64,000 bases of DNA from positions 620,001-684,000 of the forward strand of contig NZ_CP025682.1 in assembly GCF_002872475.1 (NCBI RefSeq). Reading direction: 5' to 3'. This document shows, in pieces, positions 18,813-28,575 of this stretch. Position numbers and translations under genes: made by a program. Within the stretch, counting starts at the first letter, position 1; every line of letters starts with the position of its first letter. The notes under the pieces are model-generated. The model did no database searches and was not told the DNA's origin. It saw only the letters and a program-made list of their open reading frames with translations. The stretch comes from Pseudazoarcus pumilus. Lineage in GTDB: Bacteria > Pseudomonadota > Gammaproteobacteria > Burkholderiales > Rhodocyclaceae.

Positions 18813-19194
18813 GGAACAGAAGGGCCGCAACACCGGTGTCGCCACGCGTGGCGCAAAGGTCAGTTTCGGCGAGTTCGGGCTCAAGGCCACTACGCGTGGT
18901 CGTCTGACCGCACGTCAGATCGAGTCCGCCCGTCGCGCCATGACCCGTCACATCAAGCGGGGCGGTCGCATCTGGATCCGCGTGTTCCCGGACAAGCCGA
19001 TCTCGACCAAGCCCGCAGAGGTGCGCATGGGCAAGGGCAAGGGCAACCCGGAGTATTGGGTCGCCGAGATTCAGCCGGGCAAGGTGTTGTACGAAATGGA
19101 CGGCGTCAGCGAAGAACTTGCGCGCGAGGCGTTTCGCCTTGCCGCCGCGAAGCTTCCCTTCGCGACCGTGTTCGTCCATCGTCACTTGGGGTGA
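18781..19194 (+). CDS. rplP: 50S ribosomal protein L16
   Basis: 137 aa, near the A site of the 50[18 protein letters not shown] is the standard L16 N-terminus, so the start ATG 18781 is firm although it lies 32 bases inside rpsC. GGGAG at 18770-18774 gives a proper six-base spacing, itself within rpsC codons. [18 protein letters not shown], including the Arg-Met-Gly segment just before it, is conserved. Confidence 0.97.
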   Translation: MLQPKRRKYRKEQKGRNTGVATRGAKVSFGEFGLKATTRGRLTARQIESARRAMTRHIKRGGRIWIRVFPDKPISTKPAEVRMGKGKGNPEYWVAEIQPGKVLYEMDGVSEELAREAFRLAAAKLPFATVFVHRHLG

Positions 19195-19196
19195 TC

Positions 19197-19391
19197 ATGA
19201 AAGCTAGCGAACTTCGCGCCAAGGATCTTGGCGGTCTGGACAAGGAGTTGCTCGAGCTGCTCAAGGCGCAGTTCTCGCTGCGCATGCAGCATGCAACTCA
19301 ACAGCTCGGTGACACGGGCCAACTGCGCAAAGTGCGTCGCGACATTGCGCGCGTGCGTACGCTGATGCGTGAAAAGGCGGTGCAGAAATGA
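19197..19391 (+). CDS. rpmC: 50S ribosomal protein L29
   Basis: 64 aa two-helix protein at the tunnel exit. [20 protein letters not shown] and [18 protein letters not shown] match the family along its whole length. The start ATG 19197 follows the rplP stop by two bases, with CTTGGGG as a plausible ribosome site; too short to stand out by length but context is decisive. Confidence 0.95.
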   Translation: MKASELRAKDLGGLDKELLELLKAQFSLRMQHATQQLGDTGQLRKVRRDIARVRTLMREKAVQK

Positions 19392-19654
19392 CCGAAACGA
19401 CTCAGAACACGCGACGCCTGGTCGGCCGGGTCGTCAGCGACAAGATGGAAAAGACCGTGACCGTGCTGGTCGAGCGTCGAGTAAAGCATCCGCTCTACGG
19501 CAAGATCATGACGAAGTCGGCGAAGTATCACGCGCACGACGGTGACGGCGCTGCCGGAGCCGGCGACCTGGTCGAGATCGAGGAGTGCCGTCCGATCTCC
19601 AAGACCAAGGCCTGGCGTGTCGCCAAGGTGGTCGAAAAAGCGCGCATCATCTGA
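19388..19654 (+). CDS. rpsQ: 30S ribosomal protein S17
   Basis: 88 aa, primary 16S binder near helix 11. The signature [19 protein letters not shown] and the HPLYGKI segment are present. Start ATG 19388 overlaps the rpmC stop codon (ATGA). It is the last gene before a 163-base gap with a promoter, so it ends the S10 block. Confidence 0.96.
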   Translation: MTETTQNTRRLVGRVVSDKMEKTVTVLVERRVKHPLYGKIMTKSAKYHAHDGDGAAGAGDLVEIEECRPISKTKAWRVAKVVEKARII

Positions 19655-19692
19655 TCTAGCGGATGGTCGCCAGGATCCGGGCAGCAAAAGGC

Positions 19693-19721
19693 TTGCGCAT
19701 GAAGTGCCTTGCCGATATACT
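19693..19721 (+). promoter_or_regulatory. sigma70-type promoter for rplN (spc operon)
   Basis: TTGCGC 19693-19698, 17-base spacer, TATACT 19716-19721. It lies in the 163-base rpsQ-rplN gap. Between it and rplN are small stems (CGCCC 19741-19745 with GGGCG 19754-19758; ACCC/GGGT near 19763-19774), but no T-run terminator. The split into S10 and spc units therefore rests on this promoter and the gap. Confidence 0.65.
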
Positions 19722-19817
19722 GCTCGGTCTTTGCTTCTGCCGCCCTGCCTAGCGGGCGTCCTACCCTTACGGGTTCCAAGACTGACCGCCACGGCGGGTT
19801 AAGTTGGAGAAAATTTC

Positions 19818-20186
19818 ATGATCCAAATGCAGTCCAAGCTGGGCGTGGCCGACAATTCCGGCGCGCGTTCGGTGATGTGTATCAAGGTCCTGGGTGGGTC
19901 CAAGCGCCGCTACGCCGGCATCGGGGACATCATCAAGGTGACCGTCAAGGACGCCGCTCCGCGCGGACGCGTCAAGAAAGGCGACGTGCTCAATGCGGTC
20001 GTCGTCCGTACCGCCAAGGGCGTTCGCCGCCCGGACGGTTCGCTCGTCAAGTTTGACGGCAATGCGGCGGTTCTGCTCAACAACAAGCTCGAGCCGATCG
20101 GCACCCGTATCTTCGGGCCGGTCACGCGTGAGCTGCGTACCGAGAAGTTCATGAAGATCGTCTCGCTCGCGCCGGAAGTCCTCTGA
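19818..20186 (+). CDS. rplN: 50S ribosomal protein L14
   Basis: 122 aa, at the subunit interface (bridge B8), also the docking site of RsfS in other bacteria. [20 protein letters not shown] is the classical N-terminus and [11 protein letters not shown]-like [13 protein letters not shown] the C-terminal motif. ATG 19818 is behind TTGGAGAA. First gene of the spc segment. Confidence 0.98.
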   Translation: MIQMQSKLGVADNSGARSVMCIKVLGGSKRRYAGIGDIIKVTVKDAAPRGRVKKGDVLNAVVVRTAKGVRRPDGSLVKFDGNAAVLLNNKLEPIGTRIFGPVTRELRTEKFMKIVSLAPEVL

Positions 20187-20198
20187 GGGGTTAGCGGA

Positions 20199-20516
20199 AT
20201 GAAGAAGATCCGAAAAGGTGATGAGGTCGCGATCCTGGCCGGCAAGGACAAGGGTCGCCGCGGCGTGGTCGTGCGCCGGGTCGATGACGAGCATCTCGTC
20301 GTCGAGGGAGTGAATCGCGTCAAGAAGCACGTTCGCCCGAATCCGCTCAAGGGCGAGACCGGTGGCATCGTCGAGAAAGAGATGCCGATTCACGTTTCCA
20401 ATGTAGCCCTGTTCAACCCGACGGCGCAGAAAGCCGACCGAGTTGGAATCAAGACGCTCGAAGACGGCCGCAAGGTGCGTTTCTTCAAGTCGAACGGCGA
20501 ACTGGTTGACGCCTAA
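20199..20516 (+). CDS. rplX: 50S ribosomal protein L24
   Basis: 105 aa with the KOW motif at the start ([20 protein letters not shown]), which binds 23S domain I as an assembly initiator. The rest ([28 protein letters not shown]) is standard. ATG 20199 follows rplN by 12 bases with TAGCGGA upstream. Confidence 0.97.
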   Translation: MKKIRKGDEVAILAGKDKGRRGVVVRRVDDEHLVVEGVNRVKKHVRPNPLKGETGGIVEKEMPIHVSNVALFNPTAQKADRVGIKTLEDGRKVRFFKSNGELVDA

Positions 20517-20525
20517 GGAGTGACG

Positions 20526-21065
20526 ATGGCGCGCTTGCAAGAGTATTACAAGGACGAGGTCATGGCCGTGCTGAAGGATCGCTTCGGCTACAAGTCGGTC
20601 ATGGAAGTTCCGCGGATCACCAAAATCACCTTGAACATGGGTGTCGGTGAGGCCGTCGGCGACAAGAAGATCCTCGAGAACGCAGTCGGCGACATGGCCA
20701 AGATCGCGGCACAGAAGCCCGTCGTGACCAAGGCCCGCAAGTCGATTGCCGGTTTCAAGATCCGTGACGGCTATCCGATCGGATGCATGGTGACCCTGCG
20801 CGGACCTCGCATGTACGAGTTTCTCGATCGCCTGATTTCAGTTGCGATCCCGCGGGTTCGTGACTTCCGTGGCGTATCCGGAAAGGGCTTCGATGGCCGT
20901 GGAAACTACAACATGGGCGTCAAGGAGCAGATCATCTTCCCGGAGATCGAGTACGACAAGATCGACGTGCTGCGTGGCATGAACATCAGCATCACGACGA
21001 CCGCGAAATCCGACGAGGAAGCCAAGGCGTTGCTCGCGGCGTTCAAGTTCCCGTTCAAGAATTGA
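20526..21065 (+). CDS. rplE: 50S ribosomal protein L5
   Basis: 179 aa, the usual L5 length when ATG 20526 is used; it sits five bases after a full AAGGAG. A GTG at 20520 in the same frame overlaps that ribosome site and is rejected. L5 binds 5S rRNA and contacts the P-site tRNA. Motifs: [11 protein letters not shown] near the start, [20 protein letters not shown] near 125-145, and [16 protein letters not shown]. Confidence 0.97.
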   Translation: MARLQEYYKDEVMAVLKDRFGYKSVMEVPRITKITLNMGVGEAVGDKKILENAVGDMAKIAAQKPVVTKARKSIAGFKIRDGYPIGCMVTLRGPRMYEFLDRLISVAIPRVRDFRGVSGKGFDGRGNYNMGVKEQIIFPEIEYDKIDVLRGMNISITTTAKSDEEAKALLAAFKFPFKN

Positions 21066-21072
21066 GGCTGAC

Positions 21073-21378
21073 ATGGCGAAACTGGCTCTGATCAATCGAG
21101 AAGAAAAGCGCCGCAAGCTTGCGGCCAAGTTTGCGGCCAAGCGTGCGGCTTTGCTGGCCCAGATCAAGGACAGCAGTCTGTCCGAGGACGAGCGCATGAC
21201 CGCGCGTCTGAAGCTGCAGCAACTGCCCCGCAATGCGAGTCCGGTGCGCCAGCGGAACCGCTGCACGCTGACGGGTCGTCCGCGTGGCGTGTTCCGTAAA
21301 TTCGGTCTGTGTCGCAACAAACTGCGTGAGCTGACGTTCCGCGGCGAGGTGCCCGGCGTGACCAAGGCGAGCTGGTAA
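21073..21378 (+). CDS. rpsN: 30S ribosomal protein S14 (zinc-free type)
   Basis: 101 aa long form without the CxxC-CxxC zinc ribbon of the short paralogue; the C-terminal core [20 protein letters not shown] is typical. It helps assemble the 30S head. ATG 21073 is eight bases after rplE. Only this copy is visible; nothing suggests a zinc-responsive alternative here. Confidence 0.97.
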   Translation: MAKLALINREEKRRKLAAKFAAKRAALLAQIKDSSLSEDERMTARLKLQQLPRNASPVRQRNRCTLTGRPRGVFRKFGLCRNKLRELTFRGEVPGVTKASW

Positions 21379-21390
21379 GGAGGGTATGAA

Positions 21391-21786
21391 ATGAGTATGT
21401 CCGATCCTGTCGCCGACATGCTGACGCGCATCCGTAACGGACAGCAGGCGCAAAAGGCTACGGTCACCATGCCGAGCTCGAAGCTGAAAGTCGCGATCGC
21501 GAAAGTTTTGCAGGACGAGGGTTATATCGACTCCTGGTCTGTGCGCGAGAACTCCGGCAAGCCGGAACTCGACGTCGGTCTCAAGTACTACGCCGGTCGT
21601 CCGGTCATCGAGCGCATTGAGCGCGTCAGTCGCCCCGGCCTGCGTATCTACAAGGGTAGCGAGAAGCTTCCCCGTGTCATGAACGGCCTGGGTGTCGCCA
21701 TCGTGTCGACGCCGCGCGGCGTCATGACCGATCGCGCAGCGCGCGCCGGTCGTGTCGGCGGCGAAGTGCTCTGCTACGTCGCCTAA
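21391..21786 (+). CDS. rpsH: 30S ribosomal protein S8
   Basis: 131 aa, binder of 16S helix 21 and, in E. coli, translational repressor of the spc operon at the rplE start. [18 protein letters not shown] at the N-terminus and [14 protein letters not shown] near the C-terminus identify it. AAGGAGGG at 21377-21384 favours ATG 21391; the second Met at 21397 is also possible. Confidence 0.97.
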   Translation: MSMSDPVADMLTRIRNGQQAQKATVTMPSSKLKVAIAKVLQDEGYIDSWSVRENSGKPELDVGLKYYAGRPVIERIERVSRPGLRIYKGSEKLPRVMNGLGVAIVSTPRGVMTDRAARAGRVGGEVLCYVA

Positions 21787-21795
21787 GGAGTTGTC

Positions 21796-22329
21796 ATGTC
21801 TCGTGTAGCCAAGGATCCGATCAAGCTTCCCGCAGGTGTGGAAGTGACGGTCAATGCGGGTCAGGTCGCCGTCAAGGGGCCGCTGGGCCAGCTCTCGCAC
21901 GACTTCGGCAACGTCGTTGCCATCGCGCGTGACGGCGAACTGCTGACCTTCGAGCCGAACGCCGGTGTGGCCAATTCCCACGCGATGTCCGGTACCGCGC
22001 GTGCGATCGTCAACAACATGGTCGTCGGTGTGAGCAAGGGCTTCGAGAAGAAGCTCCAGCTCGTCGGCGTCGGTTATCGCGCGCAGGCCCAGGGCGACAA
22101 GCTCAACCTGACGCTCGGCTTGTCGCATCCGGTCGTGCATCAGATGCCGGCTGGCGTGAAAGTAGAAACCCCGACTCAGACCGAGGTCTTGATCAAGGGA
22201 ATCGACAAGCAGCAGGTTGGCCAGGTCGCGGCCGAAGTGCGGGCATATCGCCAACCCGAGCCCTACAAAGGCAAGGGCGTTCGCTACGCGGACGAGGTGA
22301 TCGTGCTCAAGGAAACCAAGAAGAAGTAA
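21796..22329 (+). CDS. rplF: 50S ribosomal protein L6
   Basis: 177 aa with two related domains, at the base of the stalk near the sarcin-ricin loop. [19 protein letters not shown] begins it and the [16 protein letters not shown] motif near the C-terminus is highly conserved. AAGGAG precedes ATG 21796, nine bases after rpsH. Confidence 0.97.
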   Translation: MSRVAKDPIKLPAGVEVTVNAGQVAVKGPLGQLSHDFGNVVAIARDGELLTFEPNAGVANSHAMSGTARAIVNNMVVGVSKGFEKKLQLVGVGYRAQAQGDKLNLTLGLSHPVVHQMPAGVKVETPTQTEVLIKGIDKQQVGQVAAEVRAYRQPEPYKGKGVRYADEVIVLKETKKK

Positions 22330-22340
22330 GGGCGGTTTTC

Positions 22341-22694
22341 ATGAACAAAAAACAAGCTCGTCTGCGTCGTGCCCGCAAAACCCGGGCCAAGCTCGCGGAA
22401 CTCAAAGCGGTTCGTCTGACGGTCAACCGTACGAATGCGCATATCTATGCGCAGATCATTTCGGCTTGCCGTTCGAAGGTTCTCGCCTCTGCTTCCACGG
22501 TGGAAAAAGACGTCCGTGCCCAGCTCAAGAGCGGGGCCAACAAGGAAGCCGCGATGGCGGTCGGCAAGCTGATCGCCGAGCGCGCCAAGGCCGCCGGTGT
22601 CGAGCAGGTCGCATTCGACCGCGCCGGTTTTCTCTATCACGGTCGCGTCAAGGCGCTGGCCGATGCAGCCCGCGAAGGCGGTCTGAAGTTCTAA
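22341..22694 (+). CDS. rplR: 50S ribosomal protein L18
   Basis: 117 aa 5S rRNA-binding protein. The basic N-terminal arm ([19 protein letters not shown]) is followed by the [16 protein letters not shown] core and ends in [24 protein letters not shown]. The start ATG 22341 has AAGGGCGG ahead. Confidence 0.97.
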   Translation: MNKKQARLRRARKTRAKLAELKAVRLTVNRTNAHIYAQIISACRSKVLASASTVEKDVRAQLKSGANKEAAMAVGKLIAERAKAAGVEQVAFDRAGFLYHGRVKALADAAREGGLKF

Positions 22695-22706
22695 GCGAGG
22701 ATTCGT

Positions 22707-23231
22707 ATGGCCAAGCAACAAAGCAAACGAGCGCCTGCCGCTGAAGAGCGCGACGACAACATGCGCGAGAAGATGGTCTCCATCAATCGCGTCACCAAGG
22801 TCGTCAAGGGCGGCCGCATCCTCGGCTTCGCCGCGCTGACGGTGGTCGGCGACGGCGATGGCGGCATCGGCATGGGCAAGGGTAAGTCCCGCGAAGTGCC
22901 CGTCGCCGTGCAGAAGGCGATGGATGAGGCCCGGCGCAAGCTGGCCAAGGTGTCGCTGCGCAACGGCACGCTGCAGCACACGGTGATCGGCCGGCATGGC
23001 GCAGCCCACGTGCTCATGCAGCCCGCGCCCAGCGGTACCGGCATCATCGCCGGCGGCCCGATGCGTGCTGTCTTCGAGGTCATGGGTGTGACCGACGTGA
23101 TCTGCAAGTGCATCGGCTCGACCAATCCGTACAACGTCGTGCGCGCGACCATCAACGGTCTGCTGGCGATCAACACGCCGGCCGAGATCGCGGCCAAGCG
23201 CGGCAAGAGTATCGAAGAGATTGTGGGGTAA
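22707..23231 (+). CDS. rpsE: 30S ribosomal protein S5
   Basis: 174 aa. S5 sits at the mRNA entry channel; the spectinomycin loop is the segment around residues 20-35 ([20 protein letters not shown]), with no deletion. [20 protein letters not shown] and the [16 protein letters not shown] region are standard. ATG 22707 follows rplR by 12 bases with GCGAGGA ahead. Confidence 0.98.
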   Translation: MAKQQSKRAPAAEERDDNMREKMVSINRVTKVVKGGRILGFAALTVVGDGDGGIGMGKGKSREVPVAVQKAMDEARRKLAKVSLRNGTLQHTVIGRHGAAHVLMQPAPSGTGIIAGGPMRAVFEVMGVTDVICKCIGSTNPYNVVRATINGLLAINTPAEIAAKRGKSIEEIVG

Positions 23232-23234
23232 TCG

Positions 23235-23417
23235 ATGGCGGACAAGAAACTCAAGGTCACGCTCGTGAAGAGCGTGATCGGTACCAAGCAATCCCACCGT
23301 GCAACGGTGCGTGGCCTGGGTCTGCGTCGCCTGAATCATTCGGTCGAGCTGCAGGACACCCCCGAGATCCGCGGGATGATCAACAAGGTTTCGTACCTCC
23401 TGAAGTGTGAGGGCTGA
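23235..23417 (+). CDS. rpmD: 50S ribosomal protein L30
   Basis: 60 aa, full family length: [20 protein letters not shown], then [20 protein letters not shown] and the end [16 protein letters not shown] 23235 is three bases after rpsE with GTGGGG as ribosome site. Confidence 0.97.
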   Translation: MADKKLKVTLVKSVIGTKQSHRATVRGLGLRRLNHSVELQDTPEIRGMINKVSYLLKCEG

Positions 23418-23418
23418 T

Positions 23419-23856
23419 ATGCGACTCAATAACATCCAACCCGGCGAGGGTTCGAAGAAGGCTGCGCGTCGCGTCGGTCGCGGCATCGGCTCCGGCCTGG
23501 GCAAGACCTGCGGTCGCGGCCACAAGGGGCAGAAGTCCCGCGCTGGCGGCTTTCACAAGGTGGGCTTCGAGGGCGGTCAGATGCCGCTGCAGCGCCGCCT
23601 GCCCAAGCGTGGCTTCGTTTCGATGACCAAGGCGCGCAACGCCGAGGTGCGACTGTCCGAGATCGACAAGTTGCCGGTCGACGAGATCGATCTGCTGGTG
23701 CTCAAGCAGGCCGGCGTGATTCCGGCTGATTCGCTCTCGGCCAAGGTGATGGTGTCGGGCACGATCAATCGCAAGGTCACGCTGCGCGGTATCGGCGCGA
23801 CCAAGGGTGCGCTCGCAGCCATCGAGGCTGCCGGCGGTTCCGTCTCGGCCGAATAA
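23419..23856 (+). CDS. rplO: 50S ribosomal protein L15
   Basis: 145 aa. Start ATG 23419 gives [20 protein letters not shown]; a GTG at 23407 in frame would overlap rpmD and adds four residues, less likely. The Gly/Arg-rich N-terminal half ([20 protein letters not shown]) threads through 23S rRNA. It is followed by secY, the universal pairing. Confidence 0.97.
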   Translation: MRLNNIQPGEGSKKAARRVGRGIGSGLGKTCGRGHKGQKSRAGGFHKVGFEGGQMPLQRRLPKRGFVSMTKARNAEVRLSEIDKLPVDEIDLLVLKQAGVIPADSLSAKVMVSGTINRKVTLRGIGATKGALAAIEAAGGSVSAE

Positions 23857-23873
23857 GGTCAAGGGAAGGCACA

Positions 23874-25199
23874 GTGGCAAATAGCGCAGCGCTGGGAAGC
23901 ACGGGACGATTCGGCGACCTGAAACGTCGTCTGCTGTTCGTCCTCGGCGCCCTCATCGTCTACCGTCTCGGGGCGCACATCCCGGTGCCGGGCATCGATC
24001 CGGACCGGCTCGCCGAGCTGTTCCAGACGCAGGCGGGCGGCATCCTCGGGGTGTTCAACCTGTTCTCGGGCGGCGCGCTGTCGCGTTTCACGATCTTCGC
24101 GCTGGGGATCATGCCGTACATCTCGGCTTCGATCATCATGCAGCTCGTGACGGTGGCCGTGCCTTCGATGGAGCAGCTCAAGAAGGAGGGCGAGGCCGGT
24201 CGGCGCAAGATCACGCAGTACACGCGCTACGGCACGCTGGTGCTGGCGCTCGCGCAGGGCATCGGCATTTCGATCGCCCTCGAGACGCAGGCCGGGCTCG
24301 TGCTCGATCCGGGGCTGATGTTCCGCTTCGTTACGGTCACCACGCTGGTGACGGGCACGATGTTCCTGATGTGGATGGGTGAGCAGATCACCGAGCGCGG
24401 CATCGGCAACGGCATCTCGCTGATCATCTTCGCCGGTATCGTCGCGGGTCTGCCCAGTGCCATTGGTGGGCTGTTCGAACTGGTGCGCACCGGCGGCATG
24501 CACCCCTTCACGGCGCTCGTGATCTGCGTGCTGGTGGTGCTGGTGACCGGCTTCGTGGTGTTCGTCGAGCGTGGTCAGCGCAAGATCCTGGTCAACTACG
24601 CCAAGCGTCAGGTCGGCAACAAGGTCTATGGTGGCCAGAGTTCGCACCTGCCGCTCAAGCTGAACATGGCCGGCGTAATCCCGCCGATCTTCGCCTCGAG
24701 CATCATTCTGTTCCCGGCGACGTTGGGGCAGTGGTTCGGCTCCTCGGAAGGGATGATCTGGCTGCGCGACATCTCGTCGACGCTGTCGCCGGGCCAGCCG
24801 ATCTACGTGCTGCTGTATGCGCTGGCGATCATCTTCTTCTGCTTCTTCTACACCGCGCTGGTGTTCAATCCGCGCGAGACGGCAGACAATCTGAAGAAGA
24901 GCGGGGCCTTCGTGCCGGGGATCCGTCCGGGAGACCAGACGGCGCGCTACATCGAAAAGATCCTGACCCGCCTGACCATGGTCGGTGCGGTCTATATCAC
25001 CGCGGTGTGCCTGTTGCCGGAGTTCCTGATCCTGCGCTGGAACGTGCCGTTCTACTTCGGCGGGACGTCGCTTCTGATTATCGTGGTCGTGACGATGGAC
25101 TTCATGACCCAGGTGCAGTCGCATGTGATGTCGCACCAGTACGAGAGCCTGCTCAAGAAGGCGAACTTCAAGGGCCCGGGCGGATTGCCGACCCGCTAA
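23874..25199 (+). CDS. secY: Protein translocase subunit SecY
   Basis: 441 aa inner-membrane channel with ten expected transmembrane helices. The plug/TM2 segment [20 protein letters not shown], the cytoplasmic loop with [14 protein letters not shown], and the [20 protein letters not shown] loop needed for SecA are all visible. GTG start at 23874 with AAGGGAAGG ahead. The cytoplasmic tail ends in GGLPTR. Last large gene of the spc block. Confidence 0.98.
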   Translation: MANSAALGSTGRFGDLKRRLLFVLGALIVYRLGAHIPVPGIDPDRLAELFQTQAGGILGVFNLFSGGALSRFTIFALGIMPYISASIIMQLVTVAVPSMEQLKKEGEAGRRKITQYTRYGTLVLALAQGIGISIALETQAGLVLDPGLMFRFVTVTTLVTGTMFLMWMGEQITERGIGNGISLIIFAGIVAGLPSAIGGLFELVRTGGMHPFTALVICVLVVLVTGFVVFVERGQRKILVNYAKRQVGNKVYGGQSSHLPLKLNMAGVIPPIFASSIILFPATLGQWFGSSEGMIWLRDISSTLSPGQPIYVLLYALAIIFFCFFYTALVFNPRETADNLKKSGAFVPGIRPGDQTARYIEKILTRLTMVGAVYITAVCLLPEFLILRWNVPFYFGGTSLLIIVVVTMDFMTQVQSHVMSHQYESLLKKANFKGPGGLPTR

Positions 25200-25203
25200 G
25201 GCG

Positions 25204-25422
25204 ATGAGCAAGGAAGACGTCATCGAGATGCAGGGGGAGGTCATTGAAAACCTCCCGAATGCGACGTTTCGCGTCCGGCTGGAAAACGGCCATGTGGTGC
25301 TGGGCTACATCTCCGGAAAGATGCGCATGCACTACATCCGGATTCTTCCGGGAGACAAGGTCACGGTGCAGCTGACACCCTACGACCTGAGCAAGGCCCG
25401 GATCGTGTTCCGGACGAAATGA
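25204..25422 (+). CDS. infA: Translation initiation factor IF-1
   Basis: 72 aa, a single S1/OB-fold domain that blocks the A site during initiation. [20 protein letters not shown] and [19 protein letters not shown]-like residues (here [19 protein letters not shown]) span the whole family. ATG 25204 is four bases after secY, overlapping its ribosome site TAAGGCG. Location between secY and rpmJ is typical of betaproteobacteria. Confidence 0.97.
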   Translation: MSKEDVIEMQGEVIENLPNATFRVRLENGHVVLGYISGKMRMHYIRILPGDKVTVQLTPYDLSKARIVFRTK

Positions 25423-25446
25423 TTCGAAAGTACGAGGAGTGGTGAA

Positions 25447-25560
25447 ATGAGAGTTCAGGCTTCGGTAAAGCGGCTGTGCCGCCATTGCAAGATCGTCCGT
25501 CGCAAGGGCGTGGTTCGCGTGATTTGCTCCGAACCGCGTCACAAGCAGCGGCAGGGTTGA
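25447..25560 (+). CDS. rpmJ: 50S ribosomal protein L36 (zinc-binding form)
   Basis: 37 aa, with the zinc ligands Cys11, Cys14, Cys27 and His32. Start ATG 25447 lies behind GAGGAGTGG. Its last codons and stop form the left half of a 22-bp palindrome (25554-25575) that also carries the -35 box of the next operon. Confidence 0.95.
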   Translation: MRVQASVKRLCRHCKIVRRKGVVRVICSEPRHKQRQG

Positions 25561-25585
25561 TCCGCGGATCAACCCGGATTACAAT
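25554..25585 (+). promoter_or_regulatory. palindrome and promoter ahead of rpsM (alpha operon)
   Basis: GGGTTGATCCG followed directly by CGGATCAACCC is a perfect 22-bp palindrome (25554-25575). TTGATC at 25557-25562, 17-base spacer and TACAAT at 25580-25585 make a good sigma70-type promoter. The -35 is inside the palindrome, which also contains the rpmJ stop. Start of transcription would be near 25592, leaving a leader of only about 25 bases before rpsM. Confidence 0.7.
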
Positions 25586-25616
25586 TTAACGTTTCGCTTT
25601 TTGGGGTATAGCCGAG

Positions 25617-25982
25617 ATGGCCCGTATCGCTGGGGTTAACATCCCGAACCACAAGCACGTCGAGATCGCGCTGACTGCCATTTTTGGCATCGGCCGCACC
25701 CGTGCCCAGAAAATCTGCGATGAGGCGGGTATCGCCCGTGCGGTGAAGGTCAAGGATCTCACCGAATCCGACATGGATCAGCTGCGCGATGGCGTTGGCA
25801 GATTCGTCGTCGAGGGTGACCTGCGTCGCGAAGTGACCATGAGCATCAAGCGCCTGATGGACCTGGGCTGCTATCGCGGCTTTCGTCATCGTCGAGGCCT
25901 CCCGCTGCGCGGTCAGCGCACGCGAACCAATGCACGCACGCGCAAAGGGCCCCGCAAGGCCATCGCCGGCAAGAAGAAGTGA
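25617..25982 (+). CDS. rpsM: 30S ribosomal protein S13
   Basis: 121 aa. [20 protein letters not shown] starts it; the helix-hairpin-helix [17 protein letters not shown] and the basic tail [20 protein letters not shown] contact tRNA and S19. The ribosome site ahead of ATG 25617 is weak (GGGGTATAGCCGAG). First gene of the alpha operon. Confidence 0.97.
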   Translation: MARIAGVNIPNHKHVEIALTAIFGIGRTRAQKICDEAGIARAVKVKDLTESDMDQLRDGVGRFVVEGDLRREVTMSIKRLMDLGCYRGFRHRRGLPLRGQRTRTNARTRKGPRKAIAGKKK

Positions 25983-25995
25983 TCAGGGGTAAATA

Positions 25996-26385
25996 ATGGC
26001 TAAGACGACTGCGAAGGTTCGCAAGAAGGTCAAGAAGAACGTGGCCGAGGGCATTGCCCACGTGCACGCGAGCTTCAACAACACCATCATCACGATCACC
26101 GATCGTCAGGGCAACGCCCTGTCGTGGGCGACGTCCGGTGGTGCCGGCTTCAAGGGCTCGCGCAAGAGCACGCCGTTCGCCGCCCAGGTGGCCGCGGAGG
26201 CTGCCGGCAAGGCCGCTGTGGAATGCGGCATCAAGAATCTGGAAGTGCGCATCAAGGGCCCCGGCCCGGGTCGCGAGTCGGCCGTGCGTGCGCTCAACGC
26301 ACTCGGCATCAAGATCGCCAGCATCACCGATGTCACGCCGATCCCGCACAACGGCTGCCGTCCGCCCAAAAAGCGTCGTATCTGA
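25996..26385 (+). CDS. rpsK: 30S ribosomal protein S11
   Basis: 129 aa on the 30S platform near the Shine-Dalgarno helix. [35 protein letters not shown] and the tail [16 protein letters not shown] are diagnostic. ATG 25996, 13 bases after rpsM. Confidence 0.98.
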   Translation: MAKTTAKVRKKVKKNVAEGIAHVHASFNNTIITITDRQGNALSWATSGGAGFKGSRKSTPFAAQVAAEAAGKAAVECGIKNLEVRIKGPGPGRESAVRALNALGIKIASITDVTPIPHNGCRPPKKRRI

Positions 26386-26411
26386 CGTGGCGCATTATCA
26401 AGGAGTAAATC

Positions 26412-27041
26412 GTGGCTCGTAATTTGGATCCCAAGTGCCGTCAGTGCCGTCGCGAAGGCGAGAAGCTGTTCCTCAAGGGCGAGAAGTGCTTTACCGACAA
26501 GTGCGCGATCGAGCGTCGCTCGTACGCGCCGGGTCAGCATGGTCAGCGCTCCGGCCATCGCCTCTCGGGCTATGGCGTGCAGTTGCGCGAAAAGCAGAAG
26601 ATCCGGCGTCTGTACGGCATTCTCGAAGGCCAGTTCCGTCGTGTCTTCGCTGAAGCCGACCGCCGCCGTGGCCAGACCGGCGAGAACCTGCTGCAGCTGC
26701 TCGAAGGTCGTCTCGACTCGGTCGTGTACCGCATGGGATTCGGCGCCTCGCGTTCCGAGTCGCGTCAGCTCGTGCGTCACAATTCGATTCTGGTCAACGG
26801 CAAGCGCGTCAATATCCCGTCCTACATCGTCAAGCCGGGTGACGTGGTCGAACTCACCGAAGCCGCGCGCGGTCAGCTGCGTGTCAAGGCGGCGCTCGAG
26901 GCGGCCAGTTCGCGTGGCTATCCCGAGTGGATCGAGGTCGATGCCAAGGCCGGCAAGGGCACCTTCAAGGCCTATCCGCAGCGCAGCGAGTTGCCGCCGA
27001 CGCTCAACGAGAACCTCGTCGTCGAACTCTACTCCCGCTAA
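26412..27041 (+). CDS. rpsD: 30S ribosomal protein S4 (zinc-type)
   Basis: 209 aa 16S 5'-domain assembly protein. Four cysteines at 9, 12, 26 and 31 make the zinc-binding N-terminus absent from E. coli S4. The S4 RNA-binding domain ([20 protein letters not shown], about residues 98-117) follows. GTG start at 26412 behind AAGGAG. S4 represses the alpha operon in E. coli. Confidence 0.97.
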   Translation: MARNLDPKCRQCRREGEKLFLKGEKCFTDKCAIERRSYAPGQHGQRSGHRLSGYGVQLREKQKIRRLYGILEGQFRRVFAEADRRRGQTGENLLQLLEGRLDSVVYRMGFGASRSESRQLVRHNSILVNGKRVNIPSYIVKPGDVVELTEAARGQLRVKAALEAASSRGYPEWIEVDAKAGKGTFKAYPQRSELPPTLNENLVVELYSR

Positions 27042-27082
27042 ATCCCGGTTCCCACGAGGAACCAAGGCCCGAGGAACTGCTG

Positions 27083-28063
27083 ATGCAAAGCAATTCACTG
27101 CTGAAACCGCGCATCATCGACGTGCACAATATTTCGCCTGTGCAGGCGCGCGTGACGATGGAGCCGTTCGAGCGTGGTTTCGGCCATACGCTGGGTAACG
27201 CGCTGCGTCGCATCCTGCTGTCGTCGCTGCCCGGTTGTGCACCGACCGAAGTGACCATCGAGGGCGTGCTGCACGAGTACTCGACGCTCGACGGCATTCG
27301 CGAAGACATCGTCGATGTGCTGCTCAACCTCAAGGGCGTGGTGCTCAAGCTGCACAACCGCTCCGAGGCCACGCTGCGTCTTGCCCGCGAGGGTGAGGGC
27401 GTGGTCACCGCGGCCGATCTGGAGATCGGTCACGACGTCGAGATCATCAACCCGGATCACGTCATCGCGCATCTGGCGCCGGGCGGCAAGCTGGACATGG
27501 AAGTGCAGATCGAGCAGGGGCGCGGCTATGAGCCCGCCAACACGCGTCCGGTCAGTGCCGAGAGCAAGAGCATCGGACGCATCATGCTCGACGCCTCGTT
27601 CAGCCCGGTGCGTCGTGTCAGCTATCTGGTCGAGAGCGCTCGTGTCGAGCAGCGTACCGACCTGGATCGCCTCGTCATCGACATCGAAACCAACGGCGCG
27701 GTCGACCCCGAAGAGGCCATTCGTTACGCCGCGCGCGTGCTGATGGACCAGCTCTCGGTGTTCGCCGAGCTCGAAGGCACCGAGCCGGTCGAAGAGCGCG
27801 TCGAAAGCGTGACCATCGATCCGGTGCTGCTGCGCCCGGTCGATGATCTCGAACTGACCGTGCGTTCGGCCAACTGCCTCAAGGCAGAGAACATCTATTA
27901 CATCGGTGACCTGATCCAGCGCACCGAGACCGAGCTGCTCAAGACCCCCAACCTGGGTCGCAAGTCGCTCAACGAGATCAAGGAAGTGTTGGCCACGCGC
28001 GGGCTCACACTCGGGATGAAACTTGAAAACTGGCCGCCGGCCGGGCTCGAAAAGCTCGGTTGA
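27083..28063 (+). CDS. rpoA: RNA polymerase subunit alpha
   Basis: 326 aa. The N-terminal assembly domain (to ~235) has [17 protein letters not shown]; the C-terminal domain (~250-326) has [18 protein letters not shown], with the Arg that reads UP elements, and [14 protein letters not shown]. Start ATG 27083 follows GAGGAACTGCTG; a longer frame beginning at 26927 overlaps rpsD and is not used. Confidence 0.98.
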   Translation: MQSNSLLKPRIIDVHNISPVQARVTMEPFERGFGHTLGNALRRILLSSLPGCAPTEVTIEGVLHEYSTLDGIREDIVDVLLNLKGVVLKLHNRSEATLRLAREGEGVVTAADLEIGHDVEIINPDHVIAHLAPGGKLDMEVQIEQGRGYEPANTRPVSAESKSIGRIMLDASFSPVRRVSYLVESARVEQRTDLDRLVIDIETNGAVDPEEAIRYAARVLMDQLSVFAELEGTEPVEERVESVTIDPVLLRPVDDLELTVRSANCLKAENIYYIGDLIQRTETELLKTPNLGRKSLNEIKEVLATRGLTLGMKLENWPPAGLEKLG

Positions 28064-28090
28064 GACGTGTCGGTACAGTGAGGTAGAGAA

Positions 28091-28504
28091 ATGCGTCACC
28101 GTAACGGTCTTCGCAAGCTGAACCGGACCAGCAGCCACCGTCAGGCGATGTTCCGCAACATGGCCAATTCGCTGCTGCAGCACGAGGTCATCAAGACCAC
28201 GCTGCCCAAGGCAAAGGAGCTGCGCCGCGTCGTCGAACCGCTGATCACCCTCGGTAAGAAGCCGTCGGTGGCCAATCGTCGCCTGGCGTTCAATCGTCTG
28301 CGCGACCGCGACATGGTGGTCAAGCTGTTCGACGAACTGGGTCCGCGCTTCGCCAATCGCAACGGCGGCTATCTGCGCATCCTGAAATTCGGCTTCCGCG
28401 ATGGCGACAACGCGCCGATGGCGCTGATCGAACTGCTCGATCGTCCCGATGAGGGTGAAGGCTCGCCCGTCGAAGAGCCTGCGCAGCAGGAAGCGGCCGC
28501 CTGA
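28091..28504 (+). CDS. rplQ: 50S ribosomal protein L17
   Basis: 137 aa: [20 protein letters not shown] and the [20 protein letters not shown] segment are the family core; the acidic tail ([17 protein letters not shown]) adds ~15 residues, common in this class. Last gene of the ribosomal block; a strong terminator begins 26 bases downstream. Confidence 0.97.
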   Translation: MRHRNGLRKLNRTSSHRQAMFRNMANSLLQHEVIKTTLPKAKELRRVVEPLITLGKKPSVANRRLAFNRLRDRDMVVKLFDELGPRFANRNGGYLRILKFGFRDGDNAPMALIELLDRPDEGEGSPVEEPAQQEAAA

Positions 28505-28528
28505 GCACGGCGTTCCGCCAGCATTGCG

Positions 28529-28562
28529 AAAAAGGGGTCCCGCGAGGGACCCCTTTGCTTTT
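28529..28562. terminator. bidirectional intrinsic terminator between rplQ and hslR
   Basis: GGGGTCCC (28534-28541) pairs with GGGACCCC (28546-28553), loop GCGA, extended by AAA/TTT to 11 bp. On the + strand TTTGCTTTT follows; on the - strand the A run at 28529-28533 gives TTTTT. It ends the ribosomal operon and the convergent hslR gene. Confidence 0.9.
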
Positions 28563-28575
28563 GCGCGCGAGGACG

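Noticed and set aside
19741-19774. small stems between the rplN promoter and rplN as a terminator
   Set aside because: Stems are 4-5 bp with no T run; too weak to call termination.
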